Shown here one piece after another: positions 26,433-34,321 of a stretch of DNA of 64,000 nucleotides; the stretch's first letter is position 1, and each line of letters starts with the position of its first letter. A program made the translations under genes and the position numbers. The notes under the pieces are model-generated. The model was given only the letters and a program-made list of their open reading frames with translations. It was not told where the DNA came from and made no database searches. This stretch comes from CBDAUN01 sp965214615 (GTDB taxonomy: Bacteria > Pseudomonadota > Gammaproteobacteria > Arenicellales > JAJDZL01): the NCBI GenBank assembly GCA_965214615.1, contig OZ243952.1, positions 186,001 to 250,000 on the forward strand, in the 5' to 3' direction.

Positions 26433-27094
26433 GTGCTGCCATAGCATCGCTGAACGAGAAGTTTGCGGCTGACAACGCCTGCTACGCCGAGCCGGCGCAG
26501 TCGCTTTTTGCCGCGTTATGCGGCGATGCCGATGCGTGCTGGAAGTTTCTCAACACGCTGTCCTACATGGAGCATATCGGCAGCTACAAGATCATGGCCA
26601 CCCAGTGGGGCGACGGCATTGACTATCAAACCTTAAGGCACTTGCAGGAAGAAGCCGGCCACGCGGTGCTGTTCAAGCGTCACGCCGAGCGCCTGAGCGG
26701 CACCCGCATCGACTATGGCGATGCGAACCTGATGGCGCCGTCATCTGCGCGAATGTACTTTGCCCGTCTAGAGGCGCTGCTTTCGCAGATGTTCGCCAAC
26801 CGTGCGAATCGCCGCACGATCTATCTGTACATGTCCTTGATTGTCGAGTTCCGGGCGGTATGGGCCTACGGGCTGCTGCAGCGCCCGCTCGACGATGCCG
26901 GCCTGGAAGTGTCGCTCGCGAAGCTGCTGGCCGAGGAGCAGGGGCATTTGTACAGCATGGCCCGGCGCCTTGATGCGGACGGACACTTCAGCGCCGATGC
27001 CGTGGAAACCCTGTGCCGACGCGAGCAGCAGCTGTTTCGCAGGTTGCTGAATGCGCTGGAGCACTATCGGCCTGGCGCACGTCGCGCCGCCTGA
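26429..27094 (+). CDS. Ferritin-like di-iron protein coupled to bioB
   Basis: The 221-residue, all-helical protein is not one I recognise by name. It carries the full ligand pattern of a ferritin-like di-iron four-helix bundle: Glu48 in helix A (YMEHIGSY), Glu75-x-x-His78 (EEAGH), Glu140 (LIVEFRAVW), and Glu170-x-x-His173 (EEQGHLY). Such sites bind two irons and activate oxygen or peroxide. Its ATG overlaps the bioB stop (ATGA) and it converges with bioA 6 bases away, so it lies fully inside the biotin locus. No bioC or bioH is in the window. I infer an oxygen-dependent role in biotin or pimelate metabolism, or protection or iron supply for BioB; which one is open. Confidence 0.75.
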   Translation: MSAAIASLNEKFAADNACYAEPAQSLFAALCGDADACWKFLNTLSYMEHIGSYKIMATQWGDGIDYQTLRHLQEEAGHAVLFKRHAERLSGTRIDYGDANLMAPSSARMYFARLEALLSQMFANRANRRTIYLYMSLIVEFRAVWAYGLLQRPLDDAGLEVSLAKLLAEEQGHLYSMARRLDADGHFSADAVETLCRREQQLFRRLLNALEHYRPGARRAA

Positions 27095-27100
27095 GGCGCA

Positions 27101-28366
27101 TTAGGCCGCTTGCCGCCTGACCGCCTCGATAATCGTTTCGTAGATCTGATCGAGGTCCTGGCAGGTCACGCAATACGGCGGCAGCACGTACAGGGTGTTG
27201 CCCAGCGGGCGAAGCAGGACGCCGCTTTCCTGCAAATCGATATACAGCCGGGTGCCGATGTCGGACAGATAGCCTGCGTCGTCGGCCATGACGTCCATTG
27301 CGACGATTGACCCGCATCGGCGCACATTGGCGAGGCGGTCGATGCCTGCGAGCTGTTCCAGTCGTTTCGATTGCATATCGCAGACTTCGCGCAGTCTTTG
27401 AAACGCCGCGTCTTCGCACCACATCTCCAGATTGGCCGCCGCTGCTGCGCAAGCGATCGGATTGGCGGTATAGGAGCTTGAGTGGAAGAAGGTTTTTGAC
27501 CTGTCCTGGGAGTAGTGGGCGTCAAATATGGGTGCGCTGCACAAGGTTGCGGCAAGCGGCAGGAAGCCGCCCGTGATGCCTTTGGAGTAGCAGCCGATAT
27601 CGGGTACGACGCCGGCCTGGTCGCAGGCGAACAGAGTGCCGGTGCGGCCCCATCCTGTCATCACTTCGTCGGCAATGAGCAGTACGCCGTGGTGCTCGCA
27701 GATGCGCTTCATTTCAGACAGGACTTCGGCGCTGTACATCAGCATCCCCCCGGCGCCAAGCACCAGCGGCTCGACGATCAAGGCGGCGACGTCGCCTGAT
27801 GATGCGCATGCTTCAAGGGCGGCGAGGGTCTCGGATTCGCGGCCGGCATGGGGAAAGGGCAGTTTCTCCACTGTGAATAGCAGCGGGTTGTACGGCTGAT
27901 TGAAGACGCCGCGTTCGCCGACCGACATGGTGCCGATGGTATCGCCGTGATAGCCGTGTTCCAGAACCAGCACCCGGTGCTTGGCGATGTTCTGGTGGTA
28001 CCAGTAGCCCAGCGCCATTTTCAGTGCGACTTCGACGCAAGTCGATCCCGAATCGGAAAAAAACACGTAGTCCAGCCCGTCGGGCGTGAGATCGACGAGC
28101 AATTCGGCAGCCCGTTCGGCCGGCTCATGGGTATAGCCGGCAAAGATGATCTGATCGAGCTTTGCGATCTGCCGTTCTACGGCCTGGCGGATGCGCGGGT
28201 GGCAGTGACCGTGGGTCACGACCCACCATGATGCGATGGCATCGATGATGCGGTCGCCTTCGGCGGTGTAGAGATAGGCGCCTTCGGCGCTTTCGATCTT
28301 TCTGAAACTGGGAAAAACCGCGTGCTGGGTAAACGGGTGCCACACTGGCGAAGTTTTTGTATTCAT
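27101..28366 (-). CDS. bioA: Adenosylmethionine-8-amino-7-oxononanoate aminotransferase
   Basis: BioA makes 7,8-diaminopelargonate, using S-adenosylmethionine as amino donor. The PLP-dependent class III aminotransferase has WHPFTQHAVFPSF at the N-terminus, SWWVVTHGHCHP, the ADEVMTGWGRTG segment and the PLP lysine in YSKGITGGFLPLA. The start at 28364-28366 gives 421 residues; 24 more in-frame codons upstream are atypical. It is the third gene of bioF-bioD-bioA, with a 237-base gap after bioD that may hold its own promoter. Confidence 0.95.
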   Translation of the reverse strand: MNTKTSPVWHPFTQHAVFPSFRKIESAEGAYLYTAEGDRIIDAIASWWVVTHGHCHPRIRQAVERQIAKLDQIIFAGYTHEPAERAAELLVDLTPDGLDYVFFSDSGSTCVEVALKMALGYWYHQNIAKHRVLVLEHGYHGDTIGTMSVGERGVFNQPYNPLLFTVEKLPFPHAGRESETLAALEACASSGDVAALIVEPLVLGAGGMLMYSAEVLSEMKRICEHHGVLLIADEVMTGWGRTGTLFACDQAGVVPDIGCYSKGITGGFLPLAATLCSAPIFDAHYSQDRSKTFFHSSSYTANPIACAAAAANLEMWCEDAAFQRLREVCDMQSKRLEQLAGIDRLANVRRCGSIVAMDVMADDAGYLSDIGTRLYIDLQESGVLLRPLGNTLYVLPPYCVTCQDLDQIYETIIEAVRRQAA

Positions 28367-28603
28367 ACCAATTCGGTTCGGCAAGGATGGCCTCAAGGCG
28401 CGGGTTCGGGCATTCGGTTCAATTGCGGGCTTCGTCATCGCGACGGTGCCGCGGCATGCAATAGTCTTTCGTTTGGATCAGTTCTAAATTGCCGCCGGCT
28501 TACGCAGAGGCATGGGAAGATTATAGAAGCCGCATCGAATTGCCGGCGCAAATTTGTTCCGGATGCCGGTATCAGGGCCCAAATAGTGCAACCGGCACTG
28601 CGG

Positions 28604-29230
28604 CTAGGCAAAATCCTCCATGTGAAATTCATTTTCGAAGACTTGCCGGAGCGTTTCGGCATTCAGATCGTCAAGAAAGGGAATTCGTCCGAGGCGGCGC
28701 AAGCGGCCGAATTCGCATATTGCCGATTCGCTTGACGGATTGGGATCGCCGATAAAGATGATGCCGTGAATGTCAATGTCCGCGGCGTTCAGGGCGAGGA
28801 CCGAAAGCAGGCTGTGGTTGATTGTGCCAAGTGACGTGCGCGCGCACAGGATCACCGGCCGGCGCCATATTTTGAAAACGTCGATGAAAAGAGTCGAATG
28901 ATTGACAGGGACCATCAGGCCGCCGGCGCCTTCGACAATCAACGGTCTTGCGCGGTCGGGGAGTTTCAGGGATTCGGTATCAATTTCGATGTCGTCGATT
29001 TCGGCGGCGTAATGAGGTGAAGCCGGGGTTGCGAGACGGTACAGTTCCGGGATGATTCGGCAATCGCCGATGCGGCATAGCCGCTGTACCGCCTGGGTAT
29101 CGGTTTCGTCGTCCAGTCCGGCTTGAATCGGCTTGAAGTAGTCGGCTTCCAATGCCTGCACGAGCATCGCGCTGGCGACCGTCTTGCCGACATCGGTGTC
29201 GGTTCCGGTGATGACGAAGGCACGGTTCAT
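28604..29230 (-). CDS. bioD: Dethiobiotin synthetase
   Basis: BioD closes the ureido ring of dethiobiotin using ATP and CO2. The 208-residue protein starts with the P-loop region FVITGTDTDVGKTVASAML and has VEGAGGLMVP in the middle, both diagnostic. Its ATG overlaps the bioF stop by four bases, so the two are translationally coupled. Confidence 0.95.
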   Translation of the reverse strand: MNRAFVITGTDTDVGKTVASAMLVQALEADYFKPIQAGLDDETDTQAVQRLCRIGDCRIIPELYRLATPASPHYAAEIDDIEIDTESLKLPDRARPLIVEGAGGLMVPVNHSTLFIDVFKIWRRPVILCARTSLGTINHSLLSVLALNAADIDIHGIIFIGDPNPSSESAICEFGRLRRLGRIPFLDDLNAETLRQVFENEFHMEDFA

Positions 29231-30396
29231 GGCATCTCCTTTTCCAGAATCGGCTGCAGGCAGCCGAACATGTGCTCAATGTCGGATTCATCGACATGCA
29301 GCGTAATCGAAAGTCGCAGCCTTGCGGTGCCCGAATCGACGGTGGGCGGGCGGATCGCCCGAATGTCAAAGCCGGCTTCGCGCATCATCCGTGCGATGCG
29401 AAGGGCTGGAGCGTCTTCGCCGATCACGATCGGAATGATCTGGGTTCCGCTGCCTTCGATGCCGGGCAGCTGTGCTGCGCGTGCATTGGCCGCACGGACA
29501 AGCGCGTGCAGCCGTTCGCGCTGCGCCCGGCTGTCGGCAAGCAGCCTGATTGCTTCGCCTACCGCGATTGCCATCAATGGGGACGGGGCGGTCGAATAGA
29601 TGAACGGAGCCGCTTTCGATATCAGAAAGTCGATGATTTCGCGCGCGGCGCACACGAGTGCGCCCGATACGCCGAGCGCCTTGCCGCAGGTATGAAGCGA
29701 AATCAGGTTCGCCCGCTTCGATTCGCTTTCGGCAAAGCCTCCGCCTCGCTCGCCCCACACCCCGGTCGCGTGCGCCTCGTCGACGATCACCATGGCGTCG
29801 TAGCGGTCTGCGATATCGAACAAGTCCTCAAGCGGTGCGCGGTCACCGTCCATGCTGTAGAGGCTTTCGACATAGATCCATGGCGTTTGCGAATGTCCGC
29901 TCAAGCGCCAGGAGCGGATAGCTCGCTCAAGCGCGTCGCTGTCATTGTGCGCAAACTTGACGCTTTTGGCGTGGGATGCGTGGATGCCCTGACGCGCGCT
30001 GGCGTGCGCCAGCGCATCGAAGGCGATCAGGTCGCCGCGCTTTGGCAGACAGGTGAGCAAGGCGAAATTCGCGATATAGCCGGTGGCGAAGTAGAGTGCC
30101 TTTTCGGTGCCGAAAAACTGCGCCGCCTGCAATTCGAGACGCTCGTGCTGCTCGAAGTTCCCGCGAAGCAGCCGCGAAGCGCCGGCGCCGACGGGGACTC
30201 CGTCTTCGAGCGCCCGGCGAAGCGCGTCGCGAATCGGTCCGGCCGTGCTGAATGCGAGAAAGTCGTTTGATGTGAAATCAATCCCGTCTCGAGGTTCAAG
30301 CTGGCGTTTTCGGTGGAGGTGACTGAGCGCGTCAAGCTGTTCCGCGCAGCGCGCAAGCGCGGCCGGAACAGCTTGACGCGGGATATCAATACCCAT
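29227..30396 (-). CDS. bioF: 8-amino-7-oxononanoate synthase
   Basis: BioF condenses pimeloyl-ACP (or -CoA) with alanine, the first step of the late biotin pathway. The 389-residue PLP enzyme has FTSNDFLAF, a GAGASRLLRGN substrate loop, VDEAHATGVWGERGGG and the PLP lysine in HTCGKALGVSGALV. It is the first gene of the bioF-bioD unit. Its first 25 codons contain a perfect 17-base inverted repeat that may fold in the mRNA near the start. Confidence 0.95.
   Translation of the reverse strand: MGIDIPRQAVPAALARCAEQLDALSHLHRKRQLEPRDGIDFTSNDFLAFSTAGPIRDALRRALEDGVPVGAGASRLLRGNFEQHERLELQAAQFFGTEKALYFATGYIANFALLTCLPKRGDLIAFDALAHASARQGIHASHAKSVKFAHNDSDALERAIRSWRLSGHSQTPWIYVESLYSMDGDRAPLEDLFDIADRYDAMVIVDEAHATGVWGERGGGFAESESKRANLISLHTCGKALGVSGALVCAAREIIDFLISKAAPFIYSTAPSPLMAIAVGEAIRLLADSRAQRERLHALVRAANARAAQLPGIEGSGTQIIPIVIGEDAPALRIARMMREAGFDIRAIRPPTVDSGTARLRLSITLHVDESDIEHMFGCLQPILEKEMP
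30328..30380. repeat. Perfect 17-base inverted repeat inside the bioF 5' coding region
   Basis: CGCGTCAAGCTGTTCCG at 30328-30344 is the exact reverse complement of CGGAACAGCTTGACGCG at 30364-30380, separated by 19 bases that are themselves GC-rich. It lies within codons 6-23 of bioF (PRQAVP to AEQLDA). It could be an operator or an mRNA hairpin limiting translation. Confidence 0.85.
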
Positions 30397-30865
30397 GGCT
30401 CACCTAGAGCATTGCCGCTGCCGCCGGCTGCGACATCGCAGTTGCGTGGCTCCTTGCGGTCGAAATCGCAGCGAATTCGATGCCTGGGCAAGCTGCCTGG
30501 CAGCAATTGCAAGTACTTTGTGCGGGCCGCGGGCTGTTCGATTTGAGCGGTGTGGAGTTCATATGCATGGCAAATGCCGTGAATTGCCTGCGACGGCGAC
30601 TGTGATATTGATTGAATCGGTTTCGCCTTGTCTGACGGCGATTCCAGCGCCGCGCATTACAGCGCGATTGAACCGCAAATGCCGTCGTACGGCGAAAAAC
30701 TGCCCGGTCTCCTGTCAATTTCCTGTTTAATAACGAATCAGGGTTGATTGGCAGATACGACATTGTACCTGTATCAGCCTGTTCAATTTGATGCGGCACG
30801 GGAGCAGGCATTCGACGTTGCCTTGTGCGGCATCAGATTTGATTAGATTTTAAGGAGATCAATTC
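30397..30865. other. Divergent intergenic region bioF / cytochrome c'
   Basis: No gene is supported. It holds the promoters for both neighbours. I looked for BirA-type and FNR-type sites and found none that convinced me. A good ribosome binding site for the cytochrome gene (AAGGAG, 30852-30857) lies 8 bases before its ATG. Confidence 0.5.
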
Positions 30866-31351
30866 ATGAGAGCATTAGATTCAATAGCAAAATTTGCGGC
30901 GGTTGCGGCCTTGATTCTGGTTTTTACAGTGCCTGCTCAGTTTTCGTCGACTGCGCACGCCGACGAAGCTGTGTATCAGGAGCGATCGGAATACATGAAA
31001 GGACTGGGCAAGGCCATGAAGGCGTTCAGCAATTATCTTAAGCGCGGCGACGGCGAGCCGATGGAACTCGGGGTCATGGCCGGCGACATTGCCGCAACGG
31101 CGCCGGACATTCCTTCGCTATTTCCTCCCGACACCGGAATGGCGCAGAATGAAGAGAGCGAAGCTAAGCCGGAGATCTGGGAAAGCTGGGACGACTTTGT
31201 CGCGGCGGCTGATGCGATGGTCGGCTATGCGCAGAAACTCGAAGGAGCTTTTGAAACGGGCGACAAGGGTCAGATCGGTGCTGCTGTCAAGGCATTGGGC
31301 GGCGAAGGCTGCCGAGGTTGCCATACGCAGTTTCGGGAAAAGAAGGAATAG
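30866..31351 (+). CDS. Cytochrome c' / c-556 family protein
   Basis: The 161-residue periplasmic haem protein has a signal peptide (to about residue 32, cleaved after STAHA) and the single haem motif CRGCH near the C-terminus (about 145-149), the position expected for the four-helix cytochrome c' family. Family members bind nitric oxide or carry electrons. It is convergent with a cytochrome b561-like gene, a recurring partner. Confidence 0.9.
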   Translation: MRALDSIAKFAAVAALILVFTVPAQFSSTAHADEAVYQERSEYMKGLGKAMKAFSNYLKRGDGEPMELGVMAGDIAATAPDIPSLFPPDTGMAQNEESEAKPEIWESWDDFVAAADAMVGYAQKLEGAFETGDKGQIGAAVKALGGEGCRGCHTQFREKKE

Positions 31352-31504
31352 GGATTTGCACCGCTCGATGCAGGCACGCGGATTGATTGAATTCACCGGC
31401 GGTGCCGAATCGAGGACGGATACGGCTAACGGGCCGTCGGTGGCGCTGGTCGATGATTCAAGACGGCCGCCGGTGCTGCCGAATCGGACGGTTCGCGAAG
31501 CGTC

Positions 31505-32200
31505 TTAGCCGTACAGCCAGTAGGCTGTTGCCGTAGCAACGGCAGCAGCTAACGCGACGGCGAGGCTTTTCCATGTTGCGACGTGCCGCGGCTCGCTGAC
31601 CGAGCGGTCGCCCGGCACGTTTCTTACGCCCGTGATCATCGGGCTGATCAAGTCGTCTTTCTTATACAGGTAGTAGAACGCGTTGGCGCACACGTGCGCG
31701 ATGATGATTGCCAGCAGCAAGCGTTCGTTGTCGACATGGATTTCCGAGGCGAAGCGACTGAGTTCGTAGCTGACGTAGTAGGCGTAGGGACCTTCGACCA
31801 GACCGTCCACGTCTGCAGCGATGAGTCCGGTTACGGCCTGAACCAGCAAGGCGGTCAGAATCGCAATGACCGCAAGCGAGCCGATCGGGCTATGCGCGAC
31901 GCTGTAGCCGGGCGCACGGCGGGAGAGCAACTTTAGATAGTCGACATATTCGCCCGGCTTGAAGATCAGGGCGGAAAATCTCAAGTTCGAACTGCCTGCA
32001 AAACCCCAGGCGATGCGCGCTATCAGCAGTGCGACGATGCCCTGCCCCGCGAGAATATGAATATCGAAGCGCCCGTAGTTGCCGCTGAAGTACATGATGC
32101 AGACCAGAATCGCGAGCAGCCAGTGAAATAGCCGCACCGGCAGATCCCAGACCCGTACCGAAATCGAATTTTCCTGATTGTGGCTCATGCTTTGCTTCAT
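31505..32200 (-). CDS. Cytochrome b561-family membrane protein
   Basis: The roughly 231-residue protein has RVWDLPVRLFHWLLAI at its N-terminus and several membrane segments with histidines (LFHW, DIHIL, AHVC) suited to b-haem ligation. This is the family that passes quinol electrons to small c-type cytochromes, so the neighbouring cytochrome c' is the likely partner. I placed the start at MKQSMSHNQ; an in-frame methionine four residues later is equally possible, and further upstream residues are atypical. Confidence 0.85.
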   Translation of the reverse strand: MKQSMSHNQENSISVRVWDLPVRLFHWLLAILVCIMYFSGNYGRFDIHILAGQGIVALLIARIAWGFAGSSNLRFSALIFKPGEYVDYLKLLSRRAPGYSVAHSPIGSLAVIAILTALLVQAVTGLIAADVDGLVEGPYAYYVSYELSRFASEIHVDNERLLLAIIIAHVCANAFYYLYKKDDLISPMITGVRNVPGDRSVSEPRHVATWKSLAVALAAAVATATAYWLYG

Positions 32201-32427
32201 CGATTCAATTTTACAGTATCGCCTGACTCGCATCTGAGGCGGAATGACTATTGTCGCCATGCGGATGTGTTGAAATCTGGCGCCCCGGTCTGCGATAGCC
32301 GGGAACGTTGAGAGTCTTCATCAGCCGCAGATGGAAACGGCCGGCTTGCACAATCCGGTATTGGCTGAAAGATCACTGCGCCGAATTCGATCCGCGCCTG
32401 ACTTTGATCTGCCTGTCACGATGTCAC

Positions 32428-33507
32428 TCAAAAAACTATCACGGACCGGGCAACTTGTCCGTGTTTCATGTCGGCAAAGCCTTGATTGATATCTTCCAAG
32501 GCAATGCGCTTTGAGATCATCTCGTCCAGCTTCAATTGATCGCGCAGATAAAAGTCCACATACCGGGGCATATCTACCCGAAACCGGTTCGATCCCATAT
32601 TCGACCCCTGCAATCGCCTGTCCTCAAGCAGGCTCGCCGCCTCTATTTCGATTGTCTGCCCCTTCGGTACCATTCCGATTATCGTCGCAACTCCCGAACG
32701 GCGAAGCATTCTGAAAGCCTGCTCGCTTGTTTCTTTTTTCCCCAGAGCCTCAAACGAGTATTCCACACCGCCAAGGGTCAATTCCCGTACCATCTCAACC
32801 GGGTCATCGCTCGCGCTGTTGACTGTATCGGTTGCGCCGAACTGCCTTGCCAGCTGCAGTTTCGTGTCCTTGACATCCACTGCGATAATTCTTCCGGCGC
32901 CGGCAATTGCCGCTCCGTTGATCGCGCTTAGACCAACCCCGCCGCAGCCGATCACCGCAACCGTTGCGCCAATCTCGATATTGGCGGTATTGACCACTGC
33001 ACCGAACCCTGTTGTGACCGCGCAACCGATCAGCGCCGCACGGTCAAGCGGCATGTCCCGCCGGATCCTGACCAGCGCATGTTCATGAATCAGCATCTGC
33101 TCGGCGAAAGATGACAGGTTGTAGAACTGATGAATTCGATTGCCATTTTGGCAAAGGCGCGGAGAATCGTCTTGCGGTCGGTCGGTTTCAGGGCTGGAAC
33201 AGCTGAATGGTCTGCCGGTGACGCAAAACTCACAGTGACCGCAGAATACTGAAAGACAGGTAATCACATGGTCTCCGGGTGCGACATATGTCACATCCTC
33301 GCCGATTTTTTCTACGATTCCTGCTGCTTCATGCCCAAGAACAGTTGGAACCGGCGTCGTGTAATATCCGTCGATGTAGTGCAAGTCGGAATGACAGATT
33401 CCTGCTGCGGCTGTTCGAACCAGCACTTCCCGGGATTTCGGATTGCAGATGTCTAGCTCTTCGATTGTCAGAGGCTGATCTGCCGAGCGAAAAATTGCGG
33501 CTTTCAT
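32428..33507 (-). CDS. Zinc-dependent alcohol dehydrogenase (class III-like)
   Basis: The 359-residue medium-chain dehydrogenase has the catalytic zinc Cys in AGICHSDLHYIDG, GHEAAGIVE, four structural-zinc cysteines (CGHCEFC and a following SC), and the NAD-binding IGCGGVGLSA, with an aspartate after the fold suggesting NAD. It resembles class III / aryl- or S-hydroxymethyl-type alcohol dehydrogenases of marine and soil bacteria; the alcohol is not predictable. It stands alone on the minus strand. Confidence 0.9.
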   Translation of the reverse strand: MKAAIFRSADQPLTIEELDICNPKSREVLVRTAAAGICHSDLHYIDGYYTTPVPTVLGHEAAGIVEKIGEDVTYVAPGDHVITCLSVFCGHCEFCVTGRPFSCSSPETDRPQDDSPRLCQNGNRIHQFYNLSSFAEQMLIHEHALVRIRRDMPLDRAALIGCAVTTGFGAVVNTANIEIGATVAVIGCGGVGLSAINGAAIAGAGRIIAVDVKDTKLQLARQFGATDTVNSASDDPVEMVRELTLGGVEYSFEALGKKETSEQAFRMLRRSGVATIIGMVPKGQTIEIEAASLLEDRRLQGSNMGSNRFRVDMPRYVDFYLRDQLKLDEMISKRIALEDINQGFADMKHGQVARSVIVF

Positions 33508-33919
33508 ACTGATCTCCTGCGATCGGGTGATGGCTCACTTACAGAATTTGAGAACCATTTATTTCAGCTTCTGAAACACTATACCCGGATCTTGATCGCC
33601 CGGTTCGCTCTTGCGAGCAGGTCGAACATTAAAAGCGCGTCGTACTGCGACCCGCCGCCGAAATAAGGCTCATTCGCCTAAATTCCTGCATGATTGCATT
33701 TCCATAGCCCCAAAGCCGCTCAGACAATGGGCTGGAGATATGCTTTCTGCAACCGGTTTTCCGTAAAGGGCTTTATCTGTTCTACGACCCCTGCGCCGCG
33801 GTTTCAGGGGCGCCAAATTCGTTTTCTTTACTGAGGATATAAGTTATAATCAACCGCTTGCAAACCTTGAACTTTCCGCCGCTTGCTGTCATGCGGCACT
33901 GCAACCATCCGAGGTGGCC
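33508..33919. other. Divergent intergenic region adh / rpoZ
   Basis: No gene is supported. TATAAT at 33845-33850 is a likely -10 for rpoZ, 70 bases upstream of its ATG; a matching -35 is weak (T-rich, around 33822). Just upstream there is a short hairpin-forming CCCCTG/CAGGGG. Confidence 0.5.
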
Positions 33920-34321
33920 ATGGCCCGAATCACTGTAGAAGACTGTCTTGAGAAAGTCGATAATCGTTTCCAATTGGTTCTGATTGCGGCAAAGCGTACC
34001 CGCCAGCTTGAAAAGGGTCAGATGCCGCTGGTCGATCCGGACAATGACAAGTTTACCGTCATTGCGCTGCGCGAGATCGCCGAAGGCCTGGTTACCGAGA
34101 AGATTCTCGATGAACCGGATGCGCCGGAAGGCCCATTGATCGATTTCGGCGACGAACCGGAACAAGAGCTGGCGCAGGCGGACAATCAGGAACTGGATGT
34201 TCAGCCCGCTGTTGCGCAGCAAGGTTCCGATCAAGGCGAAAGTCCAGCCGAAGACCAACAGCAGGACGAATCTCCGAGCGATGATGTCGAGCACCAAGAC
34301 GCTGATCAAGCCGTCGAGTAG
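33920..34321 (+). CDS. rpoZ: RNA polymerase omega subunit
   Basis: Omega helps assemble the polymerase and binds ppGpp. MARITVEDCLEKVDNRFQL and LIAAKRTRQL are near-invariant. At 133 residues it is about 40 longer than E. coli omega (91), with an acidic, glutamine-rich tail. The start is ATG at 33920 with GAGG just before. Its end overlaps spoT by about 40 bases, tying the two together. Confidence 0.95.
   Translation: MARITVEDCLEKVDNRFQLVLIAAKRTRQLEKGQMPLVDPDNDKFTVIALREIAEGLVTEKILDEPDAPEGPLIDFGDEPEQELAQADNQELDVQPAVAQQGSDQGESPAEDQQQDESPSDDVEHQDADQAVE

Noticed and set aside
29272..30270. A 332-codon plus-strand frame
   Set aside because: It is antisense to bioF, which has clear family motifs; the frame is a by-product of codon bias.
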